From assembly GCA_028281105.1 (NCBI GenBank), contig JANQKQ010000043.1, forward strand, positions 1-64,000: a DNA stretch of 64,000 nt, given 5' to 3'. Origin of the DNA: Rhizobiaceae bacterium. GTDB lineage: Bacteria > Pseudomonadota > Alphaproteobacteria > Rhizobiales > Rhizobiaceae. This document shows, piece after piece, positions 16,960 to 25,723 of this stretch; position 1 is the first letter of the stretch, and every line of letters starts with the position of its first letter. The position numbers were made by a program, and so were the translations under genes. The notes under the pieces were generated by a model. The model was not told the DNA's origin. It saw nothing but the letters and a program-made list of their open reading frames with translations, and did not search any database.

Positions 16960-18309
16960 TCACTCCCCGGTCGCCGCCTGCATCGGGCCCGGTTCGATGA
17001 TCTCGCGCGAACGGACCACGGAAACCGAGTAGATGAACAGCAGCGCCCCTATCACGACCGCGACGCCGGCGCCGAAGCGCATGACGTAGAACACCGACAG
17101 GCTTTCCTGGACTTCCATGAAATACTCACCGACCACCCGCTGCATGTGCGTCTGGATGGTGCCGGCAAACGTCAGCACGAACGTCATGAAGGCCATGCCG
17201 CCGGTCATCAGCCAGAAGCTGCCCATGTTGAGGACCTGGTTATAGGGATCGCGCGCTCTCAACTGCGGCATGGCGTAGGTGAAGAAGGCCAGGTTGAGGG
17301 CCACATAGGCGCCGAAAAACGCCAGGTGGCCGTGCGCGGCGGTGATCTGGGTGCCGTGGCTGTAGAAATTCACCCCGTGCAGCGTGTGCAGGAAACCCCA
17401 AACGCCGGCGCCGAAGAAGGCCACCGTCGCCGAACCCAGCGACCACAACAGGGCCGCCTTGTTGGGGTGGTTGCGCCGCCCCTTCCAGACCATCACGAAG
17501 GCGAAGCTCATCATCAGGAAGAAGGGCACCACCTCCAGGGTTGAGAAGATCGAGCCGACCCACTGCCAGTAGCCGGGCGTGCCGATCCAATAGAAATGGT
17601 GGCCGGTGCCCAGAATTCCGGAGAACAGCGCGGTCCCGACGATGACATAGAGCCATTTCTCGACGACTTCGCGGTCGACGCCGGTCAGCTTCAGCAACAG
17701 GTAGGCGAGCACCGACGCCATCACCAGCTCCCACGTCGCCTCCACCCACAGATGCACGATGAACCACCAGTACATCTTGTCGAGCGACAGGTTGGCCGGG
17801 GTGTAGAAGGCGAACAGCCACAGCAGCGACAGCAGCCACAGCCCGAGCAGCAACACGTTGGTTACAGCGGTCTTGCGCCCGCGTAGCGCCGTTGCGGTGA
17901 TGTTGCCCAGGAAGATCAGCGCGGCGATCAGAATGCCGACCTTGACCCACAGCGGCTGTTCGAGGAATTCGCGTCCGCCATGGATGCCGACGAGATAACT
18001 GCCCACCGCGCCCAAAGCGCCGATCATCAGGATGGCGAGCTGTATATAGGCCAGCCTGACCGAATAGAGCTCGGTCTCGGCCTCCTCCGGCACCAGATAA
18101 TAGGCGGCGCCGAAGAAGCCCAGCAGCAGCCAGACCACCAGGGCGTTGGTGTGGATCATCCGCACGATGTTGAACGGCAGCAGTTCGGACAGGAAGTTCG
18201 GCGCGACATAGATCCAGCCAGCCAGCAAGCCGACGAGCACCTGGACGGCGAACAGCAGGAGTGCGCAAGCGATATAGGCCAGGGCGACCTGTTGAGATTG
18301 GTATTTCAT
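16960..18309 (-). CDS. norB: NorB, catalytic subunit of cytochrome c-dependent NO reductase
   Basis: 449 residues with about twelve membrane helices, the usual size for cNOR. Conserved ligands are visible: H53 in MIHTNALVVW for low-spin haem, the GTGHHFYWIG segment for the FeB site, and the TAAHGHLAFFGAY segment for haem b/b3. Conserved glutamates occur in the HLWVEATWE stretch. NorB reduces two NO to N2O in the inner membrane with electrons from NorC. It is preceded by norC (11-bp gap), in an operon controlled by the box at 18833. Confidence 0.95.
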   Translation of the reverse strand: MKYQSQQVALAYIACALLLFAVQVLVGLLAGWIYVAPNFLSELLPFNIVRMIHTNALVVWLLLGFFGAAYYLVPEEAETELYSVRLAYIQLAILMIGALGAVGSYLVGIHGGREFLEQPLWVKVGILIAALIFLGNITATALRGRKTAVTNVLLLGLWLLSLLWLFAFYTPANLSLDKMYWWFIVHLWVEATWELVMASVLAYLLLKLTGVDREVVEKWLYVIVGTALFSGILGTGHHFYWIGTPGYWQWVGSIFSTLEVVPFFLMMSFAFVMVWKGRRNHPNKAALLWSLGSATVAFFGAGVWGFLHTLHGVNFYSHGTQITAAHGHLAFFGAYVALNLAFFTYAMPQLRARDPYNQVLNMGSFWLMTGGMAFMTFVLTFAGTIQTHMQRVVGEYFMEVQESLSVFYVMRFGAGVAVVIGALLFIYSVSVVRSREIIEPGPMQAATGE

Positions 18310-18320
18310 TGCGGCTCTCC

Positions 18321-18773
18321 TTATCCGGCCTCGTTGGGGGGCCAGCCCTGGGTGTCGATCTGATCGGCCCAGCGCAGGAACTCGCTCAACGCGCGCATGT
18401 CTTCGTCAGAAAGATCGTAGCGCGGCATCTGTCTGCGGCCTTCGACCCCGCTCGGCTGGCTCTCCATCCAGCCTTTCAAGACTTCAAAGGCGCCGTCGGG
18501 GTCGTCGAGAACGTCCCAGCGCGTCATGACGTTGCCCACCTCGGGCGCGAAGTAGGCGCCCTCGCCGTGCAGGGAGTGGCAGTTGATGCATGAGTGCTCC
18601 TCCCACACCTCCTTGCCGCGCACGACCTCCTCGGTGAGCGGCGCACCGGCGGTCGAGGTGTTGACGATGTAGCGATGGCTCTGAATCGTCAGAACCACGA
18701 AGATCACGACGAAGAAAATGGAGCCGCCGTAGAAGATATTCCGCGCGCGGGTCCGGGTGAGAATTTCAGCCAT
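18321..18773 (-). CDS. norC: NorC, cytochrome c subunit of NO reductase
   Basis: 150 residues. There is one N-terminal membrane anchor (about 13-31) and a single haem c site C62-I-N-C65-H66 followed by the S-L-H-G-E-G-A-Y motif conserved in NorC; a methionine ligand lies in RRQMPRYD. It passes electrons from periplasmic donors to NorB. It is the first gene of the nor operon, with an FNR/NnrR-type palindrome centred about 68 bp upstream. Confidence 0.95.
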   Translation of the reverse strand: MAEILTRTRARNIFYGGSIFFVVIFVVLTIQSHRYIVNTSTAGAPLTEEVVRGKEVWEEHSCINCHSLHGEGAYFAPEVGNVMTRWDVLDDPDGAFEVLKGWMESQPSGVEGRRQMPRYDLSDEDMRALSEFLRWADQIDTQGWPPNEAG

Positions 18774-18783
18774 GGCCTGGGTC

Positions 18784-18801
18784 CATTCAAGATTTTGAAT
18801 G
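18784..18801. promoter_or_regulatory. Inverted repeat in the norC leader
   Basis: CATTCAA and TTGAATG flank GATT, a perfect 7-bp inverted repeat between the predicted transcription start (about 18800) and the norC ATG. It may form an mRNA hairpin near the ribosome-binding region or be a secondary operator. Confidence 0.3.
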
Positions 18802-18806
18802 AATCA

Positions 18807-18850
18807 AGCGTAACGCCGGTCGGTCGCCTCAAGTTTGTTGAAGCGCAAAC
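18807..18850 (-). promoter_or_regulatory. NnrR/FNR-type box and promoter of norC
   Basis: A perfect palindrome GTTTG-N8-CAAAC (18833-18850) contains the TTG-N8-CAA core of FNR/NnrR/DNR sites. A -10-like TACGCT lies at 18807-18812 on the minus strand, placing the box near -41.5 of a start at about 18800, the classic class II activator position. It sits between nnrR and norC. Confidence 0.7.
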
Positions 18851-18853
18851 AAC

Positions 18854-19588
18854 CTATCGAATTGGAGGCTGCTTGGTTTTATCCACATGGCCCAGTTCGG
18901 CCAGTTTGCGCGGGTTGCGCACGACGATGCGCTGGCGGCTGCTTTTAACGATGCCGTCGCGCTCCCATGCAGTCATGAGCCGGCTGACCGTGTGCAGCGT
19001 GGTCGCCGACAGTTCCGACAAGTCCTTGCGTGTTATGGGGAAATCGATCTCCACCCCATCCCCCACCTCGCGCCCGCTTTGATCGATCAGGCGCAGCAGG
19101 GCGTTGGCCACGCGCCGGTCCACATGCTGGCTCGACAGCTCCACGATGCGGGTGTTCATCTCGTTCATCCTGCGGCCGACCGCCTTCTGGGTTTCGTTGA
19201 TGAACCCGTCATATTTCTCGGCGAACACGTCGAACAGCGACATCGGCCAAGACAGCGCCAGGCACTCGGAAGCCGTCATCGCGGTTGCGGGATATTCGGT
19301 GCGCCCGATGGCGCGCGCGATCCCGATGAGCTGGCCGGACTGGATGTGGAGCAGGATCACCCGCTTGCCTTCCTTGGTGATCCGCAGCACGCGCACATAG
19401 CCGTCGAGCAGCAGATAGAAGCGCTCGGCGGGTGCGCCCTCCTCGAAGATGACGGTGTCGGCGTCAAACCGTCGGGAGACGGCCTGATCGAGAATGTCGC
19501 GGATGTCCTGGCGCGATAGCCGCATGAACTGCGGCAGATAGCTCAGCAGGCTCTCGTCCAGCCTCGGCAGCGTTTTGGATGACCCCAT
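18854..19588 (-). CDS. nnrR: Crp/Fnr-family regulator, NnrR/DNR type
   Basis: 244 residues. An N-terminal cyclic-nucleotide-binding fold (about 35-125) is followed by a dimerisation helix and a C-terminal Crp-type helix-turn-helix (about 178-225, TRKDLSELSATTLHTVSR). The N-terminal cysteine cluster of oxygen-sensing FNR is absent, as in NO-responsive NnrR and DNR. It lies directly upstream of norCBQD in the same direction, with an FNR-type box in between, so it most likely activates the nor genes in response to NO. The symbol is assigned from context. Confidence 0.75.
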   Translation of the reverse strand: MGSSKTLPRLDESLLSYLPQFMRLSRQDIRDILDQAVSRRFDADTVIFEEGAPAERFYLLLDGYVRVLRITKEGKRVILLHIQSGQLIGIARAIGRTEYPATAMTASECLALSWPMSLFDVFAEKYDGFINETQKAVGRRMNEMNTRIVELSSQHVDRRVANALLRLIDQSGREVGDGVEIDFPITRKDLSELSATTLHTVSRLMTAWERDGIVKSSRQRIVVRNPRKLAELGHVDKTKQPPIR

Positions 19589-19654
19589 GGGATAAGAACA
19601 TACCCGACGCTCCGCCGCTTTCCACCGCGCGATGATGTTTTTTCCCAGAACGAG

Positions 19655-19672
19655 GCCGGGTTCTGTCCCGGC
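19655..19672 (-). terminator. Hairpin after the flippase gene
   Basis: GCCGGG and CCCGGC with a 6-nt loop lie about 25 bp downstream of the flippase stop (minus strand). There is no immediate U-run, so it is only a candidate terminator of the polymer cluster. Confidence 0.35.
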
Positions 19673-19697
19673 GGTGCGGTGCCCCGGCGAGCAGCGC

Positions 19698-21035
19698 CTA
19701 TCGGCCGGCCAGGCGCATCGACTGCAGCCAGGCGGCGGCGGGAGGGCCAGCGGCGAAGATCGAGCAGTCGACCCCCGTTTTTGCTTTGGCGTGGCGCCAC
19801 AGCACGCCCATCACCAGGAAGTTCGCCACCGCGTAGGCGATCGCGACCCCCAGCACCCCGTAATGCGGGTATAGCGTCAGCACCAACGTGGCCGCGACCG
19901 CGAGACCCGCGAACATGACGATGGCCGACGCCAGGTGCAGATTGTGCATCGCCAGCACCGCCGGCGCGGGGCCGAATACGGCGCGCGAAACCATCGCCGA
20001 GGCGATCACCAGCAGCGCGGCGTACCCGACCATCATCTCTTCGCCGAACCAACTCAGCAGCCAGGTTCCCGTCAGCGTGAAGACGATCATCACCGCGGCC
20101 GCATAGATGATCGACGCCAGGTTGATCTCGCCCAGCCGCCATTTCATCAGCTGCAGTTCGCCGACCGCCTTGGAACCGGCGACGTTGGAGATCATCAGTA
20201 GATAGATCGAGCGCATGCCGAAACCCGCCAGCACCCGCAGGCGGAAGCATACATACAGCACCGCCACATCGGTGCGCTCGGCGATCAGGCCGGTCAGCAG
20301 CACCAGCATGTCGATCATGAAGTCCCAGGAAACCGAGATCACCATCCAGGGATAGGCGGCCCGGCGCCAGCGGCCGGGCTCGAACGCGGCCGGCAGCGCG
20401 AGCAGCTCGGCGAGCTTGCTCCGCGCCAGGAACAGCGCAACCCCCAGCGACATCCAGATGGTGAGCGCGTGCAGCATCAAGATGGTGATGATGTCGTCGA
20501 CAGCGGCGGCGATTGCCGCGAGCAGCACGAACGCGAGAAGCATCACCGGCCGCAGCAACGTTTCCGGCATCAGGCCCCTTACCTGCTGCTTCAATCCAAC
20601 CATGATCGAGCCGATGAGATACAGGCCCGCCGTGGCGATCGCCGCCAGCCAGGTCAGCGCGAAGAACGGCAGCCGCTCGGGCGAGACCAGATGGGGCGCA
20701 AACGCCACCAGCAGGCCGCCGGCCGCCGCGACGATCGCCGCTCCGGCCGCCACGTGGGCAATGGAGGTGATGATAAAGCCCTTCAGGCGGCCGAGCTGCT
20801 GCTTCGCCGAATATTCGGCGGCAAACAAGGTACCGATCTGGGAGAAGCCGATCAGCAGGACCACCGAGAGAATGCTGACGGCGGAAGTGTACAGAGCGAA
20901 CTCGGCCAGCGCGGCGGCGCCGAAGAAATTGGCGATCAGCAGCGTGGTGGCGAGCATCGCCACCGCACCGGCCAGGCGCCCCCCGAACAGCGCCGAGAAG
21001 CGGGCAAGCACATGAAGATGTGAGCGCGCGATCAC
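19698..21035 (-). CDS. Polysaccharide/oligosaccharide flippase (MOP superfamily, Wzx-like)
   Basis: 445 residues, with about twelve to fourteen hydrophobic helices throughout. Features such as an N-terminal LFGGRLAGAVAMLATTLLIANFFG and paired helices separated by short basic loops match oligosaccharide flippases. The GTG start at 21035 overlaps the upstream stop (GTGA). In-frame sequence before it is the complement of the upstream gene and is not coding. It would move an undecaprenyl-linked glycan across the inner membrane. It is the last gene of the minus-strand cluster with two FemAB-like transferases and an ATP-grasp ligase. Confidence 0.8.
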   Translation of the reverse strand: MIARSHLHVLARFSALFGGRLAGAVAMLATTLLIANFFGAAALAEFALYTSAVSILSVVLLIGFSQIGTLFAAEYSAKQQLGRLKGFIITSIAHVAAGAAIVAAAGGLLVAFAPHLVSPERLPFFALTWLAAIATAGLYLIGSIMVGLKQQVRGLMPETLLRPVMLLAFVLLAAIAAAVDDIITILMLHALTIWMSLGVALFLARSKLAELLALPAAFEPGRWRRAAYPWMVISVSWDFMIDMLVLLTGLIAERTDVAVLYVCFRLRVLAGFGMRSIYLLMISNVAGSKAVGELQLMKWRLGEINLASIIYAAAVMIVFTLTGTWLLSWFGEEMMVGYAALLVIASAMVSRAVFGPAPAVLAMHNLHLASAIVMFAGLAVAATLVLTLYPHYGVLGVAIAYAVANFLVMGVLWRHAKAKTGVDCSIFAAGPPAAAWLQSMRLAGR

Positions 21036-22189
21036 TTTCTCAAAGCCGTCTTGAGGGCATGCAGCTTGCGCATGGCGAAGCCGCGTGCCTCGCGCACGCC
21101 GAACACGGTCGCACCGACGGCCGTGGCCACCGGCGAAGCCGCGAAATGGTAGCGCGGCGGACAAAGGGTCACCTGCCCCGTCTTGCCGACGAAACCCTTC
21201 TTGAACTGATGCAGGCCGGCGTCGAGATCGTTGCCGCCCAGATCGTACCAGTCCACGCCGTGGCTGTTGACCAGGTGTTCGGCCACCCACCAATGCATGG
21301 CGTAGCCGGCGCGCAGCTTCAAAGCGCGATCGTCGGTGGCGCCGAACATATAGGACGCGCTTTGCCGCCCGATCCAGAAGATACCGCCGGCGGTGATGCG
21401 GCCGGCGTGGGAAGCCAGCACGACGCGCGGTCGGGCTTCGCCGAACCGTGCGGCCATGAACCGAGGCACCGCGGCGATCGCCGAGGAATCCATGAATTTC
21501 TTGCGCTCGATCATCTGGCGATAGAGATCGAGAAACTGCGCCAGCCCGTCCGATCCGTCGGCGAAGCGGATGTCGAAATCGTTCTTCCAGGATTTGCGCA
21601 GATTGTAGCGCCACTTCTGGTCGAGGCCGGCCAGCAGTTCGTCGCGGGATATGGCGGTGTTGACCCAGTAGCGTTCCGGCGCCGGCATCGTGGCGCCCTG
21701 GCGGAAACCCAGCTCTTGGAGGACTTCGCCTATGGTGTCGGCATGGCCGGGATCGGCCGGCGGCATGACGGTCAGGTGCAGGTTGCGCCGGCTGCAATAT
21801 TCCTCGCGCAGCGCGGTCAATATCGCCCTAAGCCGCTCGCGCGACGGCCTGCGGCCGGCCTGGCGCCATACCGGGCCCCACTTGACGAAGGCGATGCCGG
21901 TCGACAGCAGCGGCAGCGGGCGCACGATTACCGAGGCGCCGCCGATCATCTTGCTGTGCTCGGTCACGGCGACGCATTGCGTCAGTTCGGCTCCCCAGTG
22001 GGCCTGGTTGAACGCGCCCGTCTGCTCGGGAACGATGTCGTCGAAATCGGCGCACACCAGATCCCATCTCGCCGGGTCGATCGGTTCCACCGCCAGCGCC
22101 GCCGCATCGGGCGTGGCCGTGGCGAGGCCGTCGACATCGGTGTTCAGGATGCGGACATCGGCCAGGTTCACGTGGGCGGGTTCGTTCAT
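21032..22189 (-). CDS. FemAB/GNAT-like (Acetyltransf_6) transferase
   Basis: 385 residues. The middle contains WRYNLRKSWKND, the R-x-x-R/K-K motif of FemAB-like and BioF2-like GNAT proteins. It is followed by beta-strands FWIGRQSASYMFGA and a C-terminal VDWYDLGG, typical of the second GNAT fold. True FemAB enzymes transfer amino acids from aminoacyl-tRNA to lipid-linked peptides, while other members use acyl-CoA. The ATG at 22189 shares a base with the stop of the ATP-grasp gene, and its end overlaps the flippase start. Substrate is unknown; the context suggests decoration of an exported polymer. Confidence 0.75.
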   Translation of the reverse strand: MNEPAHVNLADVRILNTDVDGLATATPDAAALAVEPIDPARWDLVCADFDDIVPEQTGAFNQAHWGAELTQCVAVTEHSKMIGGASVIVRPLPLLSTGIAFVKWGPVWRQAGRRPSRERLRAILTALREEYCSRRNLHLTVMPPADPGHADTIGEVLQELGFRQGATMPAPERYWVNTAISRDELLAGLDQKWRYNLRKSWKNDFDIRFADGSDGLAQFLDLYRQMIERKKFMDSSAIAAVPRFMAARFGEARPRVVLASHAGRITAGGIFWIGRQSASYMFGATDDRALKLRAGYAMHWWVAEHLVNSHGVDWYDLGGNDLDAGLHQFKKGFVGKTGQVTLCPPRYHFAASPVATAVGATVFGVREARGFAMRKLHALKTALRK

Positions 22190-23460
22190 CAGCGGGTTCC
22201 CTCGATTTTCCGGCCCTGGTCGGGCATCTGCCCGGCCAGCAGGTCGCGCCAGCGGCGCGCAGCGGGCACCAGCGACCACAATGTACGTAGCGCCGGCCAG
22301 GGATCGTTCCACGACCAGACCATATGGATGTCGGCGCGCAGCGCGCCGGCTGCGGCTTTCGCGATCTGGGCGATCGCGCTCGCGACGCCTATCTCGCCGC
22401 GCCGGCAGGCTTTCTTGATGGCGATGATCTCGCCCGTCATCCACACATAGCGCAGGCCCGATCTGCCGATGACCGGTGCGCCGGGCGCGGCGGGCCGGTC
22501 GGCAAACGCCAGGTCGACGGCCATGGTCGACAGCGGCAGGCCGGCGCGTTCGGGCACGGCATGGCTGCCGGACACGCGCGGGTTCAGTTCAAGGAAACAG
22601 CGCTCGCCGCTATGCGGATCGACGATGAACTGGGCAAGGCCGATGCCGGTATAGTCGCAATCGGCGATAAGCGCGGCCGTGTCGGCGACCAGCTCCGGCG
22701 ACGGTCGCTCGGTTTGACCGGCGACCGCCAGGCCAGTGCCCTCGTGGTGGTTGGTGCGGATGATGCGGCTTGCGGCCAGGCCGACCAGCGCACCGCGCTC
22801 GGCGGCGAAATAGATGTTGTGGCGCTGCCCGACGGCGAACCGCTGCAGCAGCAGCTCGCGATGCCCGGCGGGCCAGTCCGGCAGCGCTCGTTCGAGATCG
22901 CTGTCGCAGGCGGCTATCACGGCCTTGCGGCTGCCCAGCCTCGCTGTGGTGCCGAGCGGACGCACGGTCAGCGGAAAGCCGATCCGCTTCGCGGCGGCCA
23001 GCAACCCGTCATAGCCGGTGACCCGCTCGAACGGCAGGGTCGGAACGCCCAGATCGCGCGCGCGCGTCAGGGTCCGCGGTTTGTCGGAAAAAGCCAGCAC
23101 GAGCTCCGCCGACGGGCCGATCACCACCACGTTGGCAGGCGGACGCCAGTCGTTGCGGGCGAACAGGTGCACGAATTCCTCGGCGATGGGAAAGACCACC
23201 GCAATGTCGTTTCGCCGGTCGAGCAGACGTGACAGGGCGTCGAGGAATGCGCCCTCGCTCTCGACCAGGCGCGGGTGGTCCCACATCTCGTCGACAAAGC
23301 GGGAGGCCTCGCAACCGCCCTCATCGCCCTCCCAGCCGGCGATCACGTGGTAGCCGGCCGCCGAAAGTGCGCGCGCCACCGTGAGCGCCGGACGGTAATT
23401 GCCCAGCAGCAGGACCGATCGCGCCGTGGAATCGCGTGGCGGGGCGGAGGCGGTTGTCAT
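22189..23460 (-). CDS. ATP-grasp carboxylate-amine ligase-like protein
   Basis: 423 residues. The first 100 residues form a Rossmann-like pre-ATP-grasp domain (VLLLGNYRPALTVARAL). The central ATP-grasp fold has the lysine-bearing DKPRTLTRARDLGVPTLP region and the late metal-binding motif FLELNPRVSGSH, with E and N as Mg ligands. Such enzymes join a carboxylate to an amine through an acyl-phosphate. In this cluster it could make an amide-linked substituent or dipeptide for the FemAB-like transferases, which is inferred. Its stop overlaps the next start by one base. Confidence 0.8.
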   Translation of the reverse strand: MTTASAPPRDSTARSVLLLGNYRPALTVARALSAAGYHVIAGWEGDEGGCEASRFVDEMWDHPRLVESEGAFLDALSRLLDRRNDIAVVFPIAEEFVHLFARNDWRPPANVVVIGPSAELVLAFSDKPRTLTRARDLGVPTLPFERVTGYDGLLAAAKRIGFPLTVRPLGTTARLGSRKAVIAACDSDLERALPDWPAGHRELLLQRFAVGQRHNIYFAAERGALVGLAASRIIRTNHHEGTGLAVAGQTERPSPELVADTAALIADCDYTGIGLAQFIVDPHSGERCFLELNPRVSGSHAVPERAGLPLSTMAVDLAFADRPAAPGAPVIGRSGLRYVWMTGEIIAIKKACRRGEIGVASAIAQIAKAAAGALRADIHMVWSWNDPWPALRTLWSLVPAARRWRDLLAGQMPDQGRKIEGTR

Positions 23461-23470
23461 GACGCGGCCT

Positions 23471-24178
23471 TCAGTTGCGGTGGCCGGCCGGGTCGACCAG
23501 CAGGGCCCAGCAGGCGACCACGTGGAAGCCGACCCAGGCGCACAGGCCCACCCACTTGGCGCCGTCTTCGACCATCAGACGCCACAGCTCGTCGTTGTGA
23601 ATGAGCCAGTCGATGCCGGCGCTGGCCGCCAGCAGCCCGGCCGCGACGACAAACAGGCCGTAATGGCTTTGAAGTATAGTGCGCCAGCAAACCAGCAGGT
23701 ATGCCAGGCCCATAGCCGCGTAAGTGGCGTAGACGGCCGGTTGCGGCACGCCGAAATGGGGCAGTGCGTGGTCGTGCAGCATGAACAGATCGTCCAGCGC
23801 CAGCACGCCGGTCAGGACACCGGCGAGAAACGGGAACACCGCCCGGCGCATCCCGTCGGGCCTGGCGGCGAGCACCGCGGCGGCGAACAGGCAGACCGCC
23901 GCCCCGCTCGTCCAGATCATCACGCCCAGGTTCGACACCGCGCCGTAATAGATCTTGCAGCATTGCGTGCCTTTGAGTTCGGCCACCGCGATCGGGTCGC
24001 GCAGCAGGTCGGCCGGATCGATCCAGGGCTGTGCGCCCACCGCCGCCATAAACAGCGCCGGCACCAGGACGATCGCGAAGACCAGCCATTGCGGCGCCAG
24101 GTTTTGCCTGGCCGGATCGCTGCGGCGCCTGCCGCCCGTCCGCGCGCCGACGGCTTCAGATATCGGCAAGGCGTCCAT
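23471..24178 (-). CDS. Unknown polytopic membrane protein of the polymer cluster
   Basis: 235 residues with about six membrane segments. A conserved-looking acidic/histidine stretch, LALDDLFMLHDHALPHFG, sits between helices 3 and 4 and could bind metal or form a membrane active site; a CC pair lies near residue 72. The family was not recognised. The start at 24178 overlaps the end of the upstream FemAB-like gene by 23 bp and the ATP-grasp gene follows after 10 bp, so it belongs to the unit. A role in polymer synthesis or modification at the membrane is inferred from linkage. Confidence 0.6.
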   Translation of the reverse strand: MDALPISEAVGARTGGRRRSDPARQNLAPQWLVFAIVLVPALFMAAVGAQPWIDPADLLRDPIAVAELKGTQCCKIYYGAVSNLGVMIWTSGAAVCLFAAAVLAARPDGMRRAVFPFLAGVLTGVLALDDLFMLHDHALPHFGVPQPAVYATYAAMGLAYLLVCWRTILQSHYGLFVVAAGLLAASAGIDWLIHNDELWRLMVEDGAKWVGLCAWVGFHVVACWALLVDPAGHRN

Positions 24179-25412
24179 CGGAGATCTCCCAGTTCAGCAG
24201 TTTCCTGCGGGTCCGGTTCGCCGCTTCGACGAACCCCATCGCGGCCGGCCGCGCCAGCAGCCATTTCTTGGCGGCCAGCCCCGTTACCACCGCCAGGCAG
24301 TAGGCCAGCCCCTGAGGCGTGTAGGCCGACGCGTGATGGCGCAGCGCGATGCGCCGGTTGGCCCACTCCAGCTTGTAGGGCTCATCGCCGAACATGAAGT
24401 CGTAGCGCGTCAGGCCGGCCCGCGCCGCCAGCTCCAGCGTCTTCATCATCAACAGGATGCCGGTCGAGCAGCGCGCGCAGTTGTCGGGGTCGTAGGCGCA
24501 CACGAACAGCGAAAAGGTCGAGCGGTCGACGAAAGCGATGATGCCGGCGACCGGCACGCCGTCGACAAAAAGCGCGTAGACGACCAACCCGCCGGCGTCG
24601 TCTTCCAGCAGATCGCAGATGGCGTTGCGCAGTCGGCCGGAAGGCTCGCCGGCGAACGGGTTGCGCGCGCCCCTGCCCTCCAGCTGCTGCGATTTCCAGT
24701 CGAGAATGCGGTTGGCGATGCGTACGCGCTGGCGCTGGTCCCGGACCCTGGCGAACGATATCGCGCCCTTGGCCTTGAGCGACTTGTACTTGTTGCGCAG
24801 ACGCTGGCGGGATTTCGATGAGCGCAGTTGCCGGTACAAGGCACGCCAGTCGCGCTGCAGTTCGATCGCATGGGCGCTATGCTCGGCATCGGCGGTGTTG
24901 TTGCGGGTGATCGGGCGAACGGCCGGATCGGGCCCGTCGGGCTGGCGCACCAGGTGAACCGCGTCCAGCGGCGCGACCTCGTGGCTGATCCGCCTGAAGA
25001 TCTGCGCGGCGATCTGCGGCGACAGGACGTCGGCGAAATCGGGATCGATCAGGGGCGCGTTGTAGTCGTTGAAGGCGTCCGCCAGCCAGACCAGCCGGCG
25101 ACAGAGCCAGTCGCGGCGGATCGCCAGCGCCAGCAGCGCGCGGGGCTCCTGACCATCATAGCCGACGACGACCACCGGCAGCGTGCCCGCTTCGAGCGCG
25201 CCGGCGCCCACGCATGCCTCGATCCATGAAAGCTGCTGAAACGGGGTCGCGCGCGCGCTTTTCTGCAACTGCAGCCACGGTGCACGCGCATCGGCCAGTT
25301 CGGTGAAGGCGACCCAGTCGAGCCCGCCGGCGCGGCACAGGGCCGTCCCGCCGCGAACAGGCCGATCGACGCTCGCCCGGGGCTGGACTAACTTCGCTGC
25401 ACCAGTGGACAT
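24156..25412 (-). CDS. FemAB/GNAT-like (BioF2-type) transferase, first gene of cluster
   Basis: 418 residues from the ATG at 25412; an ATG at 25463 would add 17. It has double-GNAT architecture: a basic R-x-R-L-R-N-K-Y-K motif near the middle, then LFVDGVPVAGIIAF and the C-terminal motif RYDFMFGDEPYKLEWA, which closely resembles BioF2-like or cellulose-biosynthesis GNAT proteins. It probably transfers an acyl or aminoacyl group to a glycan or lipid intermediate. It starts the five-gene minus-strand cluster and lies 311 bp from the divergent, unusual tRNA-Gly gene. Confidence 0.75.
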   Translation of the reverse strand: MSTGAAKLVQPRASVDRPVRGGTALCRAGGLDWVAFTELADARAPWLQLQKSARATPFQQLSWIEACVGAGALEAGTLPVVVVGYDGQEPRALLALAIRRDWLCRRLVWLADAFNDYNAPLIDPDFADVLSPQIAAQIFRRISHEVAPLDAVHLVRQPDGPDPAVRPITRNNTADAEHSAHAIELQRDWRALYRQLRSSKSRQRLRNKYKSLKAKGAISFARVRDQRQRVRIANRILDWKSQQLEGRGARNPFAGEPSGRLRNAICDLLEDDAGGLVVYALFVDGVPVAGIIAFVDRSTFSLFVCAYDPDNCARCSTGILLMMKTLELAARAGLTRYDFMFGDEPYKLEWANRRIALRHHASAYTPQGLAYCLAVVTGLAAKKWLLARPAAMGFVEAANRTRRKLLNWEISDGRLADI

Positions 25413-25554
25413 GATCGAAATACCTGAGCTCCCAAGACCGCTCGCTGCGGCCGGTTCGAGCATCGCTCGACCGGCGATAAGACCAAGGTTTCCCAGGACT
25501 GGCCCCTGCCGATCGAGTTTGGATCGATCATGCGCGAAAGGTGATCACGGCTCG

Positions 25555-25569
25555 TTAATGCACGGTAAA
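25555..25569. promoter_or_regulatory. Possible CtrA-like half-site pair
   Basis: TTAA-N7-TAAA differs in one base from the alphaproteobacterial CtrA consensus TTAA-N7-TTAA. It lies between the FemAB-like gene and the tRNA, about 143 bp upstream of the former. One such near match is expected by chance in AT-rich spacers, so support is weak. Confidence 0.2.
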
Positions 25570-25723
25570 AACCAGCGTTATGGTAAACAGAATCTACGCG
25601 CCCAGGTGGCAGGTTCGCGGCGGCCGCACGCGCGCCGGCAAACCGGCCGATATCGCGCCGCTTCAACATGGCCGGTCATAGGAATTTGTTAAGCCAGCCG
25701 CGCTATAGGGATGCCCGCAGGAC

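Noticed and set aside
19698..21797. Flippase frame extended upstream to 699 residues
   Set aside because: The extra 254 residues are the out-of-frame reading of the upstream FemAB-like gene and are Arg-rich nonsense; the GTG at 21035 overlapping the stop is the sensible start.
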